Shown here piece after piece: positions 19,371 through 30,936 of a stretch of 64,000 bases of DNA. Position 1 is the first letter of the stretch; every line of letters begins with the position of its first letter. The notes under the pieces are model-generated. The model ran no database searches. It had not been told where the DNA came from and worked only from the letters and a program-made list of their open reading frames with translations. Both the position numbers and the translations under genes were made by a program. Source of the stretch: Fonsecaea monophora (lineage: Eukaryota > Ascomycota > Eurotiomycetes > Chaetothyriales > Herpotrichiellaceae); NCBI RefSeq assembly GCF_001642475.1, contig NW_019174048.1, positions 36,053 to 100,052 of the forward strand. Direction: 5' to 3'.

Positions 19371-21403
19371 GGTTGCTTGATGCGAGAATTCAACGAGACT
19401 GGTAGAGACTTGGGAGAAGAGAAGGTCCAAAAAATCTCAAGAGGCACGGGGTCGAGGTCCTCGTTTATATACCCCCTTCGGCGAGTGCAGTGTCGATTCT
19501 TGCAAAGCCTGACCTCTCGGACCATCGGCGATTGTTCGTCATACGGGTGGCCCCGCCACCGTGTAGAACCCATGGTTGATTGACGAGCATTTCCTGTTCT
19601 TGTCCTCTGGAAGATTCTCGCGTCCGTGTGGCAAGGTATCATTACACCCCATGCCCGGGTCAGGGCATTGGCCGTCGCTGGTCATCTCGGTGGATCGACG
19701 GAGCTGCGGTGCTTGTGATACCGGTATCAAGGAGGGTCGCATGCGTTATGTACAGAAGCTGACCATGAGCTGAGAACGAGTGGCCACGCATATGCCCTTT
19801 GTGATGGAACAACATTCGTACCTCCTGGTTCGGGCAGGCGTGCAGAATTACCCGGTTCAATCCACGTCGTATACAACATGAACCCATGTCGACATAGCCT
19901 GGCTCGAAATGTGTCTCACCGAGGTCAAAAGGAGCTCCGCGCGCCAATGAACCACTCCATGTCATGCCTCTTGTCTGAATAGAGAGTCAGAATATGGAAA
20001 GTACTGAACATATCAGGACTAGACTCAGTTGATCAAGTGCACGGCGTGGAACGGTATTGGCCCAGCTCGGCAATCTAGCAGGTCACTTCAGCGACCAAAC
20101 AACTGTTAAGCTCACACAAGCCTTGCCTCTCCACACTCTGTGAGGGGCCACAGGTGGTGCAGATCCCGGTGGATTGCACAAAAGGACCACAAATCTTCAG
20201 TCGATCACTAAGTTATGGTGACACGGGCTTAGCTGAGCCAGGCTAGCAGCAGCACATATCCAGGAACTCTGGGTGTATGCTTTGCATTAGTTGATGCAAC
20301 GCAGAAGACGTGTACTCTCGAAGCACCGCTATCGTTGCTCAACCGTCGATGCAGTGCTACCTTCGACTCCATGTCTGCGGGAAGAGCCTCAAGGACGCAG
20401 CCGAGGAGTCTCGAGGTGGCGGTGAGATTGCAGCTTGTCTGGTCGAGGGCCGATGGACTGCCTTACCATTCAATGGTTATTTAGGGGGCCTTGTAATGTG
20501 TTTCTCAATCATCAAGCATTTCATTGTACGATGCACAGCTGTGCATCTCCACAGGAAGGATTGTGGGGAACTTCTCTTGAGACTGAAGCTCTTGGGGTTG
20601 ATTGGGAGAAGAACTTGTGGATCGAGACAGCAATGCCAAATCAAGGGAATGAGCGGCGAGTAAAGGCATGGATTGGTGGGAAAGTCGCTTACAGCTAAGA
20701 GTCAGCATTTCCCCTAAACCATTGGCTTATTCTGTGTATCTGTGTCCTTGTCCTTGCAGGCGAATAAGTCACAGCTGCTTTATGCGAGACCTTAAACTCT
20801 TATAGGAAGGTGAGATTTGAATAGATGAGGCACGTCCCGGTGACATCTCCCGAAGCCCATGTCCACCAGATTACGAACGGAGGAGAGCGATACGATATTA
20901 GGGCGGTTGCGGCCCCAAGGGGGCAAAGGGCACGCGAGCAGCTGACGAAACCAAGTGGGTTCCAGGTTCCACTATTTAAAGGTTCTTTGGACCGACCATC
21001 ATCCTTCGACTGTCGAGACACGTACCTTGATTGGAAAGCGTCATGATCCATCTCCATCTCGTACCACCTTGCTATCTCGCACCCCAAACCTCGTCGGATT
21101 CTCAGCTTGATGCTGGCAGATCGCCTCTGAAAGAATCGACCACGCATGAAATGTGCATGGAGGGCCTGACCCATACCTCGATACAACCGATGTTTTTGGG
21201 GCTGATATGATCCTAACATGGCGAGGATGTACACAGCTGACCCGTTGTCACATACACACCGACAACATACGACATACGACATGCTCCTCGGTGGAGTTGG
21301 GACGCCATAAAGCAACGACGCATGGACCCGACCCATCAGGTTTGACTCGCACACATATGGACTCTTCACCCAATATCAGTTTTGCCGCCATTACCTCAGA
21401 GAC
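19371..21403. other. 2-kb gene-free stretch upstream of the precursor
   Basis: Frames on both strands are short or lack domains; the 189-codon minus frame at 20800-21369 has no recognisable feature. The first few hundred bases must contain the precursor promoter. No second UstY motif (HxxHC), methyltransferase, peptidase or P450 motif was seen. Confidence 0.55.
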
Positions 21404-22468
21404 ATGGTCATCTCCAGCCTGAATCGACGATGGACAGACACGGGGAGGATCGTGCTCGATCTCCTCCTTGCCATTGTCCTCCTGAGCTTGATTTGCTGCT
21501 GTTCTGCAGGGCCCACGTCTCCTCGGTGCTGGCTCGACTACTCCCAGGTTCCTTACACAATACTCCCATGGAGCCTGGAGTCTGACTATGGGGCACCTGT
21601 GAAAGAACTTGGTACTGGCTCATCGGGTTCTGTTCTTTTGCTCCTGCGTCACGCGGACAATGCTACGGTGGCGGTCAAGCGATTCCACAACGCGGCCGCA
21701 GATCGACCTGACCTTTTGACACAAAGAGTAAAGCTCGAGTATCACCTGGGATCCCTCGTCAATGGCCATCCTGGCATCTCCGAGAGCATTGAGCTGCTGT
21801 GGGAGACCCGTTCGTCGACATGGTTTCTGGTGACCGAGTTCTGCCCGCGGAGTCTGGCCAAGGAACGTCGCTCGACAAGTCCGAGGTCTCTGACAAAATT
21901 GTTCCGGGACATCGTTCAGGCCGTCGAGCGTTTACACGCTCTGGATATAGCGCATGGGGACCTCAAGCTGGAGAATGTCCTCTTGACGGCGGACGGGAGG
22001 CCCAAACTGATCGACTTTGGCGCCGCCACTTTCTCCCACTGTCCCACGGAATCTTCCGACGCAGCAGACTGGGTCAACGTCGTGCCCGGAGACTATGGCA
22101 CCACGGCTTACATGCCTCCCGACGTCTTCACCCGGCTCGAGTTCGACAAGGCAAAAGCCGACGTGTGGGCCCTCGGCATTCTATTCTACGCCATGATTAC
22201 GGGATCGGTTCCGTGGTCGTCGGCCTCGATCGACGACCCAGACTACCAGGCCTATGTGACACCACAGAGGTCAGATGACAGGCTCAAAGACCATTGCCCC
22301 GATTGGGACGCATGCACGATGCGGTTTCCCACCTGTTCCATCGGAGCGTTTCATCTGCTGCAGAGACTGCCGCCCAACACAAGGGACGTGATTGCCTCGA
22401 TGTTGGCGCCAGAGCCACCAGAGCGACCTCGTCTCCGAACAGTGTTGGAGTCTATGTCGTCCTGGTGA
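21404..22468 (+). CDS. Ser/Thr protein kinase
   Basis: Single-exon kinase of 354 residues with a complete catalytic core: glycine loop GTGSSGSV (70-77), VAVK lysine (92), HGDLKLEN (184-191), DFG (204-206), GTTAYMPPD activation segment, and DVWALGILFYAMITG. The HGDLK form of the catalytic loop and overall layout resemble the fungal HAL/NPR-like kinases that regulate transporters, but the long N-terminal region of that group is absent. Residues 16-34 are hydrophobic (IVLDLLLAIVLLSLICCCS) and could be a membrane anchor. Alternatively, the true start is further downstream or in an upstream exon. It lies 2 kb from the RiPP-like precursor on the opposite strand, and a link to that locus is unproven. 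Activity is expected because all key residues are present. Confidence 0.85.
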   Translation: MVISSLNRRWTDTGRIVLDLLLAIVLLSLICCCSAGPTSPRCWLDYSQVPYTILPWSLESDYGAPVKELGTGSSGSVLLLLRHADNATVAVKRFHNAAADRPDLLTQRVKLEYHLGSLVNGHPGISESIELLWETRSSTWFLVTEFCPRSLAKERRSTSPRSLTKLFRDIVQAVERLHALDIAHGDLKLENVLLTADGRPKLIDFGAATFSHCPTESSDAADWVNVVPGDYGTTAYMPPDVFTRLEFDKAKADVWALGILFYAMITGSVPWSSASIDDPDYQAYVTPQRSDDRLKDHCPDWDACTMRFPTCSIGAFHLLQRLPPNTRDVIASMLAPEPPERPRLRTVLESMSSW

Positions 22469-22876
22469 GCAAAGACACGTTGAATAAATACTACAGTGGC
22501 GAAACCCGGACTCTAGACCACGACACCGCCACGAACCAATGGACCCAGAGTGAGGCCGACAGGGACAGGGACAAGGAGTCGTAATATAACCCAGTCTTGC
22601 CAGTCTCTAGAAACGAAAATCTAATTGGTTCGAGCGAGGAGCAACGACCAGAAAAGAGTCAAGCTCAGGTTTGCGAAGGAATGAAGGAATTGCTTATGGA
22701 AGCAAATCCTTGGAGGAGGTCGAGACGGATGGTACTTTACCCGCCCACATGCCCACATAGCCATACGGCCGTACTTTGTCAATGCTGGAGTTATGTCAGA
22801 CGCAGAATAAAGAGGCGGTCTGAGGCGGCCTGACAGCTTGAACTCTGTATAATAAATGCTGTGTCGTTTACTTTTT

Positions 22877-22920
22877 CTGTCTGTCTGTCTGCCTGCCTGT
22901 CTGCCTGCCTGTCTGCCTGA
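22877..22920. repeat. (CTGT/CTGC)n microsatellite
   Basis: About eleven tetranucleotide units alternating between CTGT and CTGC. Confidence 0.9.
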
Positions 22921-22965
22921 CTATATATAATACTCACCCTTTCCTCTACCTGGCTGGTTCAATGA

Positions 22966-22985
22966 TTGACTGACTGACTGACTGA
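22966..22985. repeat. (TGAC)n microsatellite
   Basis: About five copies of TGAC just downstream of the CTGT/CTGC tract. Confidence 0.85.
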
Positions 22986-23956
22986 ACGAGTGATTTACCA
23001 CGTGTCCCGTCCCCGCACGCATCTAGACCGACCGCTGTTAACAAACAGGTGTTTGCCAATCCTTTCCCAGAAGTTCGCGGGGGAAAACGGATCCGTCTCG
23101 GGTGGTCGGGATGCATTTGAGGAAAAACCTATATGATTCTTCAATCTTTCTTGTCCAACACCAGTCAAACATTAGGTCTTGTTTGGGGGTTGACCAAAAC
23201 GGCGAACAATTTAAATCACGGTGATGAACAAACAACCATGGTATGGTATGGCGGACAGATACCCCAACCCTGATAGATCGAGTCTCGGTCCTTGGTACGG
23301 GATTTGATACCATTTCTTCTGATAGAGGATGGAGCCACCTTGGAATATGCTGTACGCAGACGTCAGACGGCAGACAGCAGACAAATATAAGGACGTGCGG
23401 GGACCTCCAGTCCTTGTGAGATTGGTCCTGCTCACTTGGCAAGGGATTAATACCAGACTCGCGAACCAGTTCACGGGAAGTGCCTCAGTAAAAGCTCAAT
23501 AGTCCATCATGTATCCAGGATTCATCCAGGGTGATCTAGCATCTATGCTAGCGACAACGAGGCGTCATATATACAGCTTCCTCATTGCAGGCTATGGTTA
23601 TGGTGATCAAGAATCGAGAACGTCCAGGGATGCCTGCCTGCTTGTTTTGTTCTCATCCAGCAGAGAGACAGGTAGGCAGGCGGACAGGCAGGCAACGCCA
23701 AAAAAAATACCTACAAAGGAAGAGTTAATGACGGTCATTATTTGTTGTTGTATCCTCCGAGGTCTTTTTGACGCCCTTACCCCCCTTTTTGCCCTTCTCC
23801 ACTGGACTTCACGTGGATGGATCGAGATATAATCTCACAACTGGCAACGTGCCCCTTCGTAAGCGATGGGAAAGTAATGTGCAGTACAGTTCCCGTTTTG
23901 CCTGACCTCGGAACTCTCCCGCGTAAGCGACCACGATTCCGCCGCCCCCCGTCCCG

Positions 23957-25222
23957 TCAGCCCTGGAACACCTTCTCCACAGCCTCCCAATCCATGGCTT
24001 GTTGTTGCTTGAATTTCTCAACCTCGGTCTCTTCTTCGAGCTCGGTGGTCGGGTGTACCGTGCAGCCACCTTCGAGCACCAACCAAGCGTCGGCGTCTTC
24101 GAGGCCGGCTCCCTCCGTGTGCCCGAAGGAGATGTTGTCCCAGTCCACGTTGGCAAGGTGGACCGTGTGTTGATTGATAAAGAACCACGGATTGGGATCG
24201 TCGGATCGACCCCCCTTCGTGATATGATGTGCGTGGAGGTGTTCGACCGCTGTGGCGATCTGTCCCCGCCACTTTTCGGCATGACTCGAAAGGCTGAATG
24301 GGTGATCCTCGTTGCTGGACATCTTCATAACTTCTGCCAGGGTCTTCGCACCTGACACATAGTTCAACAGGATCCCGGCACAAAGTGGCTCCTTTTCTTC
24401 TGACAACTTGGCTAGTCCCTCCTCCTGCGGTGGAGGTGTAGTGATTTCACCGGGGCTTGAAAGTGCGTGGCTGACGACGATTCCCTGCAGTCTTGGAATG
24501 TTGATTCTCTTCGCCGCACCCTGGGACGCCTCCTCGCCCGACTGAGTCGACTCTGCGTTATGAAGCCGTGAGTACGCATTGATGATGTCAACGGAACTGT
24601 TCGTGATCTGTCCGGTCCTGGCTTGTCGTACGGGTTGATTGCAGGGCCGGAAGTAAACCACATCCCCACCCGGCACACGTACCTTGTGCGGTGGGCAGCG
24701 CCAGTTCTTTTCTTGGCCGAGGACGACGAGATCCTCGGCTGGGTATCGAGGGGCATCTTCGGGGAAGGAGCTAAATTCAGAGAATTTGATGAGGTTGTGT
24801 TCGTACGAGGGTCGGTCCTTCGGCCCTTCGGTGACTTCGGGCACAACATGCGCAGCTTGCTCGTCAGCGATCAGCTTCAACTCATACGTCGGCGTTTGCA
24901 GGTAATCGTGCAAGGTTGTCCATTTATGCGAGCTGGGAGCCAGGGTTTCCAGCAAAGGCAAGCACGGGGTGATGACACAATCGCACAGCGACTCCCATCG
25001 GCGGATCCAGCCTTTCGGTTCGTCATCGTGCACATCCTTCTTCTTAATGAGTTCGAGCCATTTCTCTGCGAAAGGTGTTCCTGCGACATCTTCCCCCGAG
25101 ACGTGGACCCTGAAACAGACGCCGTTGCGGTAGAAGAGCGTCTGCGACTTGGGCTCTTTGTCATCGTGCATGCCATAACGCACGATGTGGGGGATAGAGT
25201 CGAAGAAGCGGACAGTGGACAT
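23957..25222 (-). CDS. Degenerate protein-kinase-like fungal protein
   Basis: Single-exon protein of 421 residues. The C-terminal half has the outline of a kinase C-lobe: LCAGILLNYVSGAKTLAEV (hinge-like), WRGQIATAVEHLHAHHI (alpha-E and catalytic-loop approach), then WFFINQHTVHLANVDWDNI, where the DFG position reads VDW. There is no HRD, no clear glycine loop and no AVK lysine, so a true kinase is unlikely. Proteins of this kind are frequent in Pezizomycotina and mostly uncharacterised. The N-terminal 200 residues show no known domain. The start ATG begins MSTVRFFDSIPHIVRYGMHD, with no upstream exon obvious. Moderate certainty of gene, low certainty of role. Confidence 0.72.
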   Translation of the reverse strand: MSTVRFFDSIPHIVRYGMHDDKEPKSQTLFYRNGVCFRVHVSGEDVAGTPFAEKWLELIKKKDVHDDEPKGWIRRWESLCDCVITPCLPLLETLAPSSHKWTTLHDYLQTPTYELKLIADEQAAHVVPEVTEGPKDRPSYEHNLIKFSEFSSFPEDAPRYPAEDLVVLGQEKNWRCPPHKVRVPGGDVVYFRPCNQPVRQARTGQITNSSVDIINAYSRLHNAESTQSGEEASQGAAKRINIPRLQGIVVSHALSSPGEITTPPPQEEGLAKLSEEKEPLCAGILLNYVSGAKTLAEVMKMSSNEDHPFSLSSHAEKWRGQIATAVEHLHAHHITKGGRSDDPNPWFFINQHTVHLANVDWDNISFGHTEGAGLEDADAWLVLEGGCTVHPTTELEEETEVEKFKQQQAMDWEAVEKVFQG

Positions 25223-25638
25223 GGAGGGGTTTCAGAAGAAGAAGGTCCTAACACTTTTCTTGGGTACGGCAGGCTTGGTAAGAAGGATGGCGGTTTATTT
25301 TGGAGGTAGGAAGTAGCCATTCGTTACAGGAGAAGCCGGAGGGGAGGGGCGAGGCTGCAAACGAAAGAATTACGATGCCGATGGTAGTGACGTCGAGACG
25401 TCTAGTTTCCATATGGCTAATGCTCGGCTGTAGCCTGATCCGTCGATCTACGGCGTAGCAGTCCATTTCGGGGGTTTAAAACTGCTGCTTTTAGGGAAGT
25501 GAAGAGGGTGGAGAGGAAGTAGATATCTGGTTCGACGAAAGGGAGTTCTCATTCAAGTAGAGGACGCGATGCCCTTGCAGAGAACTTGTAATCATCACCA
25601 CGCTTTTGACTCTATTGCTGAGTCCTGTTGTTGGGGGC
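25223..25638. other. Intergenic stretch
   Basis: 416 bp between two minus-strand genes; promoter of the kinase-like gene and 3' UTR of the regulator. Nothing further seen. Confidence 0.6.
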
Positions 25639-27217
25639 TCAGCCGCCTTGACACAAAGGGCTAGACGACATTGGACCATGATGTTCCATAGTCCAGCCCG
25701 CTACCTCATCCCGCTCAGCGCGCGTAACCACGCTCGGCAAGGTCGAACAGCCCGCATCGTGCACACTGCGCGCGATCCGAAACTGATTTCCCGACGCGAT
25801 CGTCTCGAAGAGCGCCTTCACCCGCGCGCTGTCCTCGGGCGTCTTCCTCACCTCCCACCTCACCACGTTCAGCGGGAAGATGAGTCTTTGTCGCGCATGC
25901 TCGAACCCGGCACCGAGACAGCGGTGGACAAGTCGAATAACGAGCTTTGATAAGTCCCGTCGGCGTGATGTGTCCGTGTGCGCGGAAATCTCTGCTCGAA
26001 GATCTGGACGCCGCTCGAAAATGTCGGTAGGGCATTGGTCGATCAGGGCGACGGCGAATATGGAGAATGATAGCTCCAGGGCGAGGAGAAGGGCCAAGTC
26101 AAAGGCAGAGCCTGTTTCGATGGGCTTGCTGGACGATGGGTCACGTAAGCCACGTCTGTTGGAGTGATCGTGTTCTCTTTGGAAGGCCATGAGTTCTTCC
26201 CTGAGGGTTCCCATGCCAGAGTAGCAGTCCCTGATCTTTTCAAAGATCTGGAGGATGACACCCCGATCGAAGCACCGACAAGCCTCCTCGCCCCTACGGA
26301 AGAGATTGGCCAGCGTGAACCCATAGTCGTAGAGCTGCTGTTCGAAATCCTTGGGCGTCTCGGTCCACGGCTGCATCAGCCAGTCCGAGCCGCCGAGAAA
26401 GGACGACTCCTTCGTTGTGAGACAGACGACCATGGCGTTGTACCGCATCGACTCGAGGATAGATTTGGGGAGCGGGTCACAATGACATTTGGGGCCTCGG
26501 AGCTGGATGATTCGTGCGATGCCCTTGATGTGGTTCTGCCAGGCGCCCATGTCCCCCGAGGTCGACTCGAAGGATTCATACAAGACCATGCAGCGGGCTG
26601 CCGCGAGGGTGTCGTCGCTCCGCATGAGCTGTGGGTCGTACAAGGCGGTTTGCATCGATCGGAGAGCCTGGCAGTATAGCTCCTGGCCCTTTGTCAGTAG
26701 GACTTGGTTATTCTGAAGTCTGCCCGTCCTCGTGTATGCGAGAGAGAGAAGAGCGAGTCTCAAGGTCGTCGTTGGTGTCGTGATGCAGAGCGAATGGTAC
26801 AGCCAGGCCGGTTCCCTCACTCTAGAAGACCGCGTCGGGTCTGCCGAGTAGCGGTCCCAGAAGGAGGATACCAGCTGAGCGTCGTTGAGTTGGGTAGAAG
26901 ATGGCCTGGAGAGGAGTATCGTGTTGGGATCCTGCACTGTAGGTTGTGATGTGGTAGTAGTAGTGGTTGGTCGTGCTTCTTCGAGGGGCCGTCGTCTCTG
27001 GAGCCCCGTTTGGTCCCGAATGATAAAGACTGGGTATCGGTCATAGCCTTCGCATTGTTTTTGTGAGGCGATACATCTCCGACATTGAGGTTTTGTCCCG
27101 TCACACTGACTTCATTAGATGGCGTAGACGATAACAGCGACGGGCCCACGTACGTACCTTGACCTTTCTCCTTCTGCATGTGTTACAGCCTTGCGACTTT
27201 CCTGGTATGCCAACCAT
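25639..27217 (-). CDS. Zn2Cys6 transcription factor with fungal-specific regulatory domain
   Basis: Nuclear DNA-binding regulator, 508 residues in two exons: 27217-27158 and 27105-25639, with a 52-nt intron 27106-27157 (GTACGT...TCAG). The junction lies inside the zinc cluster. Exon 1 gives GCNTCRRRKVK and exon 2 continues CDGTKPQCRRCIASQKQC, so all six cysteines are present (C-x2-C-x6-C-x6-C-x2-C-x6-C). A Thr-rich linker leads to a helical domain resembling the fungal-specific transcription-factor domain (DDTLAAARCMVLYESFES, WQNHIKGIARIIQLRGP). The exon-2 frame alone looks like a protein without a zinc cluster, so a gene finder could miss exon 1. It sits upstream, same strand, of the RTA1 gene. 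Target genes are unknown. Confidence 0.9.
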
Positions 27218-27990
27218 TTCTCTCTCGGGCAATTCGTCCTTCTACATACACCTGGATGTTGCGATGTCTTGTGGCATATGTCAGCTGTACGAGGTAGACT
27301 GATCGAGTCGCATCTAACTTTGGCAGGGAAGGGGCGTGGCTTAGCTGACGTTAAGTTTTCTCCGTTCCAATGAATGCCATATGGGACATGTACGAGTACC
27401 TCAGGCACCAAAGGCACCACCATCAAAAGGGTAAATATATCTACATCGGCTGCCGTGGGATTCTAGGCTCCAGCCTTTTTTCAATACTGTGAGCCTTTGG
27501 CCCTCGCGACTTCGATTTCAACAATGGTCTCAGATAACCCATGCTCTTACACTCCCGGTGCAGGGGGCAGGAGTGGAAACACGATAGGGAGTGAAAACCT
27601 CATATGTCTAACATTGTATTTCCAGGATGAAATTTGTCGCAGGAACCGTTTAATAAGATCCGTTGACTGTATGTACAAGATACCGACTGAATATGATGTC
27701 TTTGCTTCGGAGTATATCTCGTCGTTTCCACCCAGAAGAATGCTGGAAACGAAGATATCAAGAAACCCATAGGACTCAATACTCCGAGTACGGGGACTGC
27801 GAACCCTTTTTACCAAGATCTATTACCCTTTCCTTGAGTGATGCACATTCGCACGCAGTCAAAACACCCGTCTAGCGTCACATAATCAACCGCCTGGTCC
27901 TCGAAGCGCCCCATCTGTCCATCCGTATGAACTCCAGAGATTTGCATTTGGGGCCAACACCTCCTTAATATCTCCTTACACGCACTCGAC
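27218..27990. other. Intergenic stretch
   Basis: 773 bp holding the promoter of the Zn2Cys6 gene and the 3' UTR of the RTA1 gene. No coding frame is supported. Confidence 0.6.
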
Positions 27991-29161
27991 CTATTCTGGC
28001 GAGTCACTGGCTGACCTGACGGTGGGAGAGATGCGCTTTTCGGCCATGCCCTCGTCGTCCGGGATGAGTTGTTCGTGGCCGGTCTTGAAGACGAAGCCCG
28101 GGTGGGCGGGGATGAGGCAGAAGGAGGCGAGGATGATCATCCTATTTTTTTCATCCATGGTCAGTTACGGGAGACAGGGACAGAAGGGTACAGAAATAGC
28201 TCGGAGAGTAACTCACACAGACTCAAAGACAATAAACAGCGTCTGATCCCTCAACGCGTCGCTGTCGCGCGAATACCCCCCGCTCAGCTCGTAGACGCGG
28301 TAGCAGCAACGGATGAGGATCAGGACCGTCGCCGCGGACAGGAACCCGCAGAAGACGACGAAGCGCCGGGGCAGGAGGGGGACGGACATCCACACGGCGC
28401 GGCTGCGGATGGCGTAGTCGAGGGCCAGCACCACGAACGCTGCGAGTGTGAAGACCTGGAACCCCAATCCCGCGAGGGCGATGTCGACGCCGGACTGGGA
28501 TCCGCCGTCCGATGACGACGACAGGCCCCCGCCTGCGGCCTGGAGGGCCAGGCTGATGATGTCGCAGGGGATGAAGATCCAGTAGAAGTATTTGGGGGCG
28601 AAGCGCGAGGATGAGAGGGAGATGTACTTGACGCTGTTGAGGCAGGCAGGTCAGCAACAAAGCTAGGGAAGCAAAACGCTGGGTAGGTAGTATTAGTGGG
28701 AATCCTTACATTTGAGCAAGCAGCACGTAGATGGCGGCACAGAAGAAGACAGGCCCGATGGTGATCAAGACTGTTTTTCCTTTTCGTTAGACACAAAAAC
28801 CCCGACCAGGAGACAGTAGGGGGAGGAAGGCTTTACCAATCTGGATAATAAACCCAGGCTGTGCCCACGGGTTCTGCCAGTACAAGATCCGCCCGACGTA
28901 TCCGATGATCTCGTCGACGCAGCCCAGCACCATGAGACTCATGAACCCCCATGCCCGGTACCGCCATCCCAGGAGCACCTGGGCGATGATGCAGAGGCTG
29001 TACAGGGCGATGAGGGCGCCGCTGGCACCAAGCGACGGTCGGTAGCCGTAGACGCTCATGTCGATCGGGCACACGGACACGGTGCAGTTGGCGTCATCGC
29101 CGCCGCCGATGTAGACGGTGCCGTCTGGCGTAATGAAGATTGGCTCGGTTGAGTTCACCAT
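27991..29161 (-). CDS. RTA1-family multi-spanning membrane protein
   Basis: Integral membrane protein of the RTA1 family (lipid-translocating exporter-like; members give resistance to toxic lipids such as 7-aminocholesterol). Four exons: 29161-28837, 28770-28710, 28633-28217 and 28141-27991, with introns of 66, 76 and 75 nt, giving 317 residues. The extracellular N-terminus has Cys residues and an N-glycosylation site, followed by about seven hydrophobic segments. Family motifs visible are YRPSLGASGALIALYSL, DEIIGYVGRILYWQNPW, FFCAAIYVLLAQIV, FIPCDIISLALQAAGGGL, and RCCYRVYELSGGYS. The hydrophilic tail ends MAEKRISPTVRSASD. It may be controlled by the upstream Zn2Cys6 gene, but only proximity supports this. 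Confidence 0.92.
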
Positions 29162-30936
29162 TGTGAGGAGATTGATATGGGGAGGAAAGAGTGTGTGTTC
29201 GTTCTCCTGTGTATATATGGCTCCGACTTGTGGCTGGACTCACTTAAAAGAGAGAAGAGAGAGCGAGAGAGATGTATGTGGTATGGATTGAAGAGTGCCT
29301 GATTGATGTGTTGGGTCGCCTTTGAAATGTTTCTTCCCGAGGTTTCTCGTGGCGAATATATAGACACTGGGGCATATATGTCCTATTTTCGGAGAGATAC
29401 GTGGTGATTGACATATATACCCAGTATGGACATACCGATCGATGGCGGGCATCATGATACCTTGTCGTGCATTCAGTACCCGTGTCACCGTAGGATGAAC
29501 GAACCGTCCTAAAGCCTGCGGTGCTTGCGATAAGGCCGTAGGGCTTGGGATCGTAGAACGGGAAACCCAAGGACCCAAAAGGACAGAAATACGCCCAATC
29601 GAGTTCGCGAATACGTCGAACAAGCTCAAGCTTCTCTCAAGGAGACACAGAAACGGGCCGGGCTGGATTGGGTTCCTGGTCTTGGGTTGTGCCAAGGGTT
29701 GAAGGGGGGCAGGGCAAGCCAGTGATCAGTGACTGACAACTACTTACTCGTGTTCCATACCTTTTCCATCTATTCCTTTTGGATGATGCCTAGATGAGAG
29801 CCAAACCGTGCCGCAGCAGTGGGTGATGGCTGGGGAATCATGAAAGGCTGTTGTATGTGCCCCCCTTTTTTAGTAGCGGCACATGGGAAGCCCGTGTTTC
29901 GCAGATCTCGTTTATTTCTAGAACCAATAACGCGTGTATATTGTGCGGGTCGTACGGATAGAGAGAGAGAACAACCAAGCTCACGCATTCCATGAAGATC
30001 CCGCAGAGTTTGAGTGTGAACAAGTGGAATACAGGCCATGTCTGGATACAAATGGGAAATGCCAGATGGAGCTCCACCCAAACGTCCGTAAGGCTCCGCC
30101 TCCCCGCTTCGTCCCAAGGGGCCCAAGGGGCCCAAGGGGCGCATCGCAAGTTGAATCCAAGAAACGGAAAAGCGCCAGTCACCGCCCCCCCACTTAAGCG
30201 AAATAACACGTCATGAAACTTGGGTGGATGAGCCCGCGGAGGTCGCTGACTGGAGATGGCAGGGGCTGGGAATGCGCGCCCTCAGCGTATGCTGACCGTT
30301 TACTGTTTGTCGGCTCCCGTAAAAGCGTAGAAGTAGCAGTTGTGGCAGCAGTCTGTGATGCAGTCATCGTCATGCATGGCAAAGGCAAGTCACTCTGCGA
30401 GAATGATTGATAAAGAATTCCTGGAACCTAATACACCTGGAATGTCATGACTTTTCTCCTGCATCAGGCCACCAACATCTGTCGTAGGTACCGATGGGCA
30501 CATGGGCTAACAACACGCCGATTAACATGGGACCCGGAATGTTCCTGCGACTGGCTCAGCCGCTCGTTGAAACAGTCAAAAGTCATGAGGTCACCCGAAA
30601 CAAAAACTACTCGAGACCCAAGCAGTGCCCATGCCGACATTCTTGAAGGATGGTTTTGTGTTGAGGCATTGCCGACGTATCAACAACATCGGACCACGTG
30701 AAGAGGTTGGACAAGGACCATCCATCTCCGTGCTTGAGCACGTACCCAGAGGCACCAGCGACAAACGACGACTTGGCGGCATCGTGGATTGGACCGACAT
30801 GCCGACCGTCCGACCGTCCGACCTCGTCTCCGCGGAGGCATGGAGGGGTATATCAAGTATATATCCAGGTCACAGAGGGACGACAGGACACCCGTAGCAG
30901 CATATAATCACTATACGCAAAAGAATCGTCGACAAC
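29162..30936. other. Divergent intergenic stretch
   Basis: 1.8 kb between the divergent RTA1 and MDR oxidoreductase genes. It contains both promoters. A GGGGCCCAAGGGGCCCAAG direct repeat lies around 30116-30138. No coding frame is supported. Confidence 0.6.

Larger units (their letters stand above)
22469..23956. other. Gene-free stretch with simple repeats
   Basis: 1.5 kb between the kinase and the kinase-like gene. It holds CTGT/CTGC and TGAC microsatellites (listed separately). No coding frame is supported. Confidence 0.6.

Noticed and set aside
20800..21369. 189-codon minus-strand frame near the RiPP-like locus as a further tailoring gene
   Set aside because: No HxxHC, nucleotide-binding or catalytic motif; composition is not protein-like.
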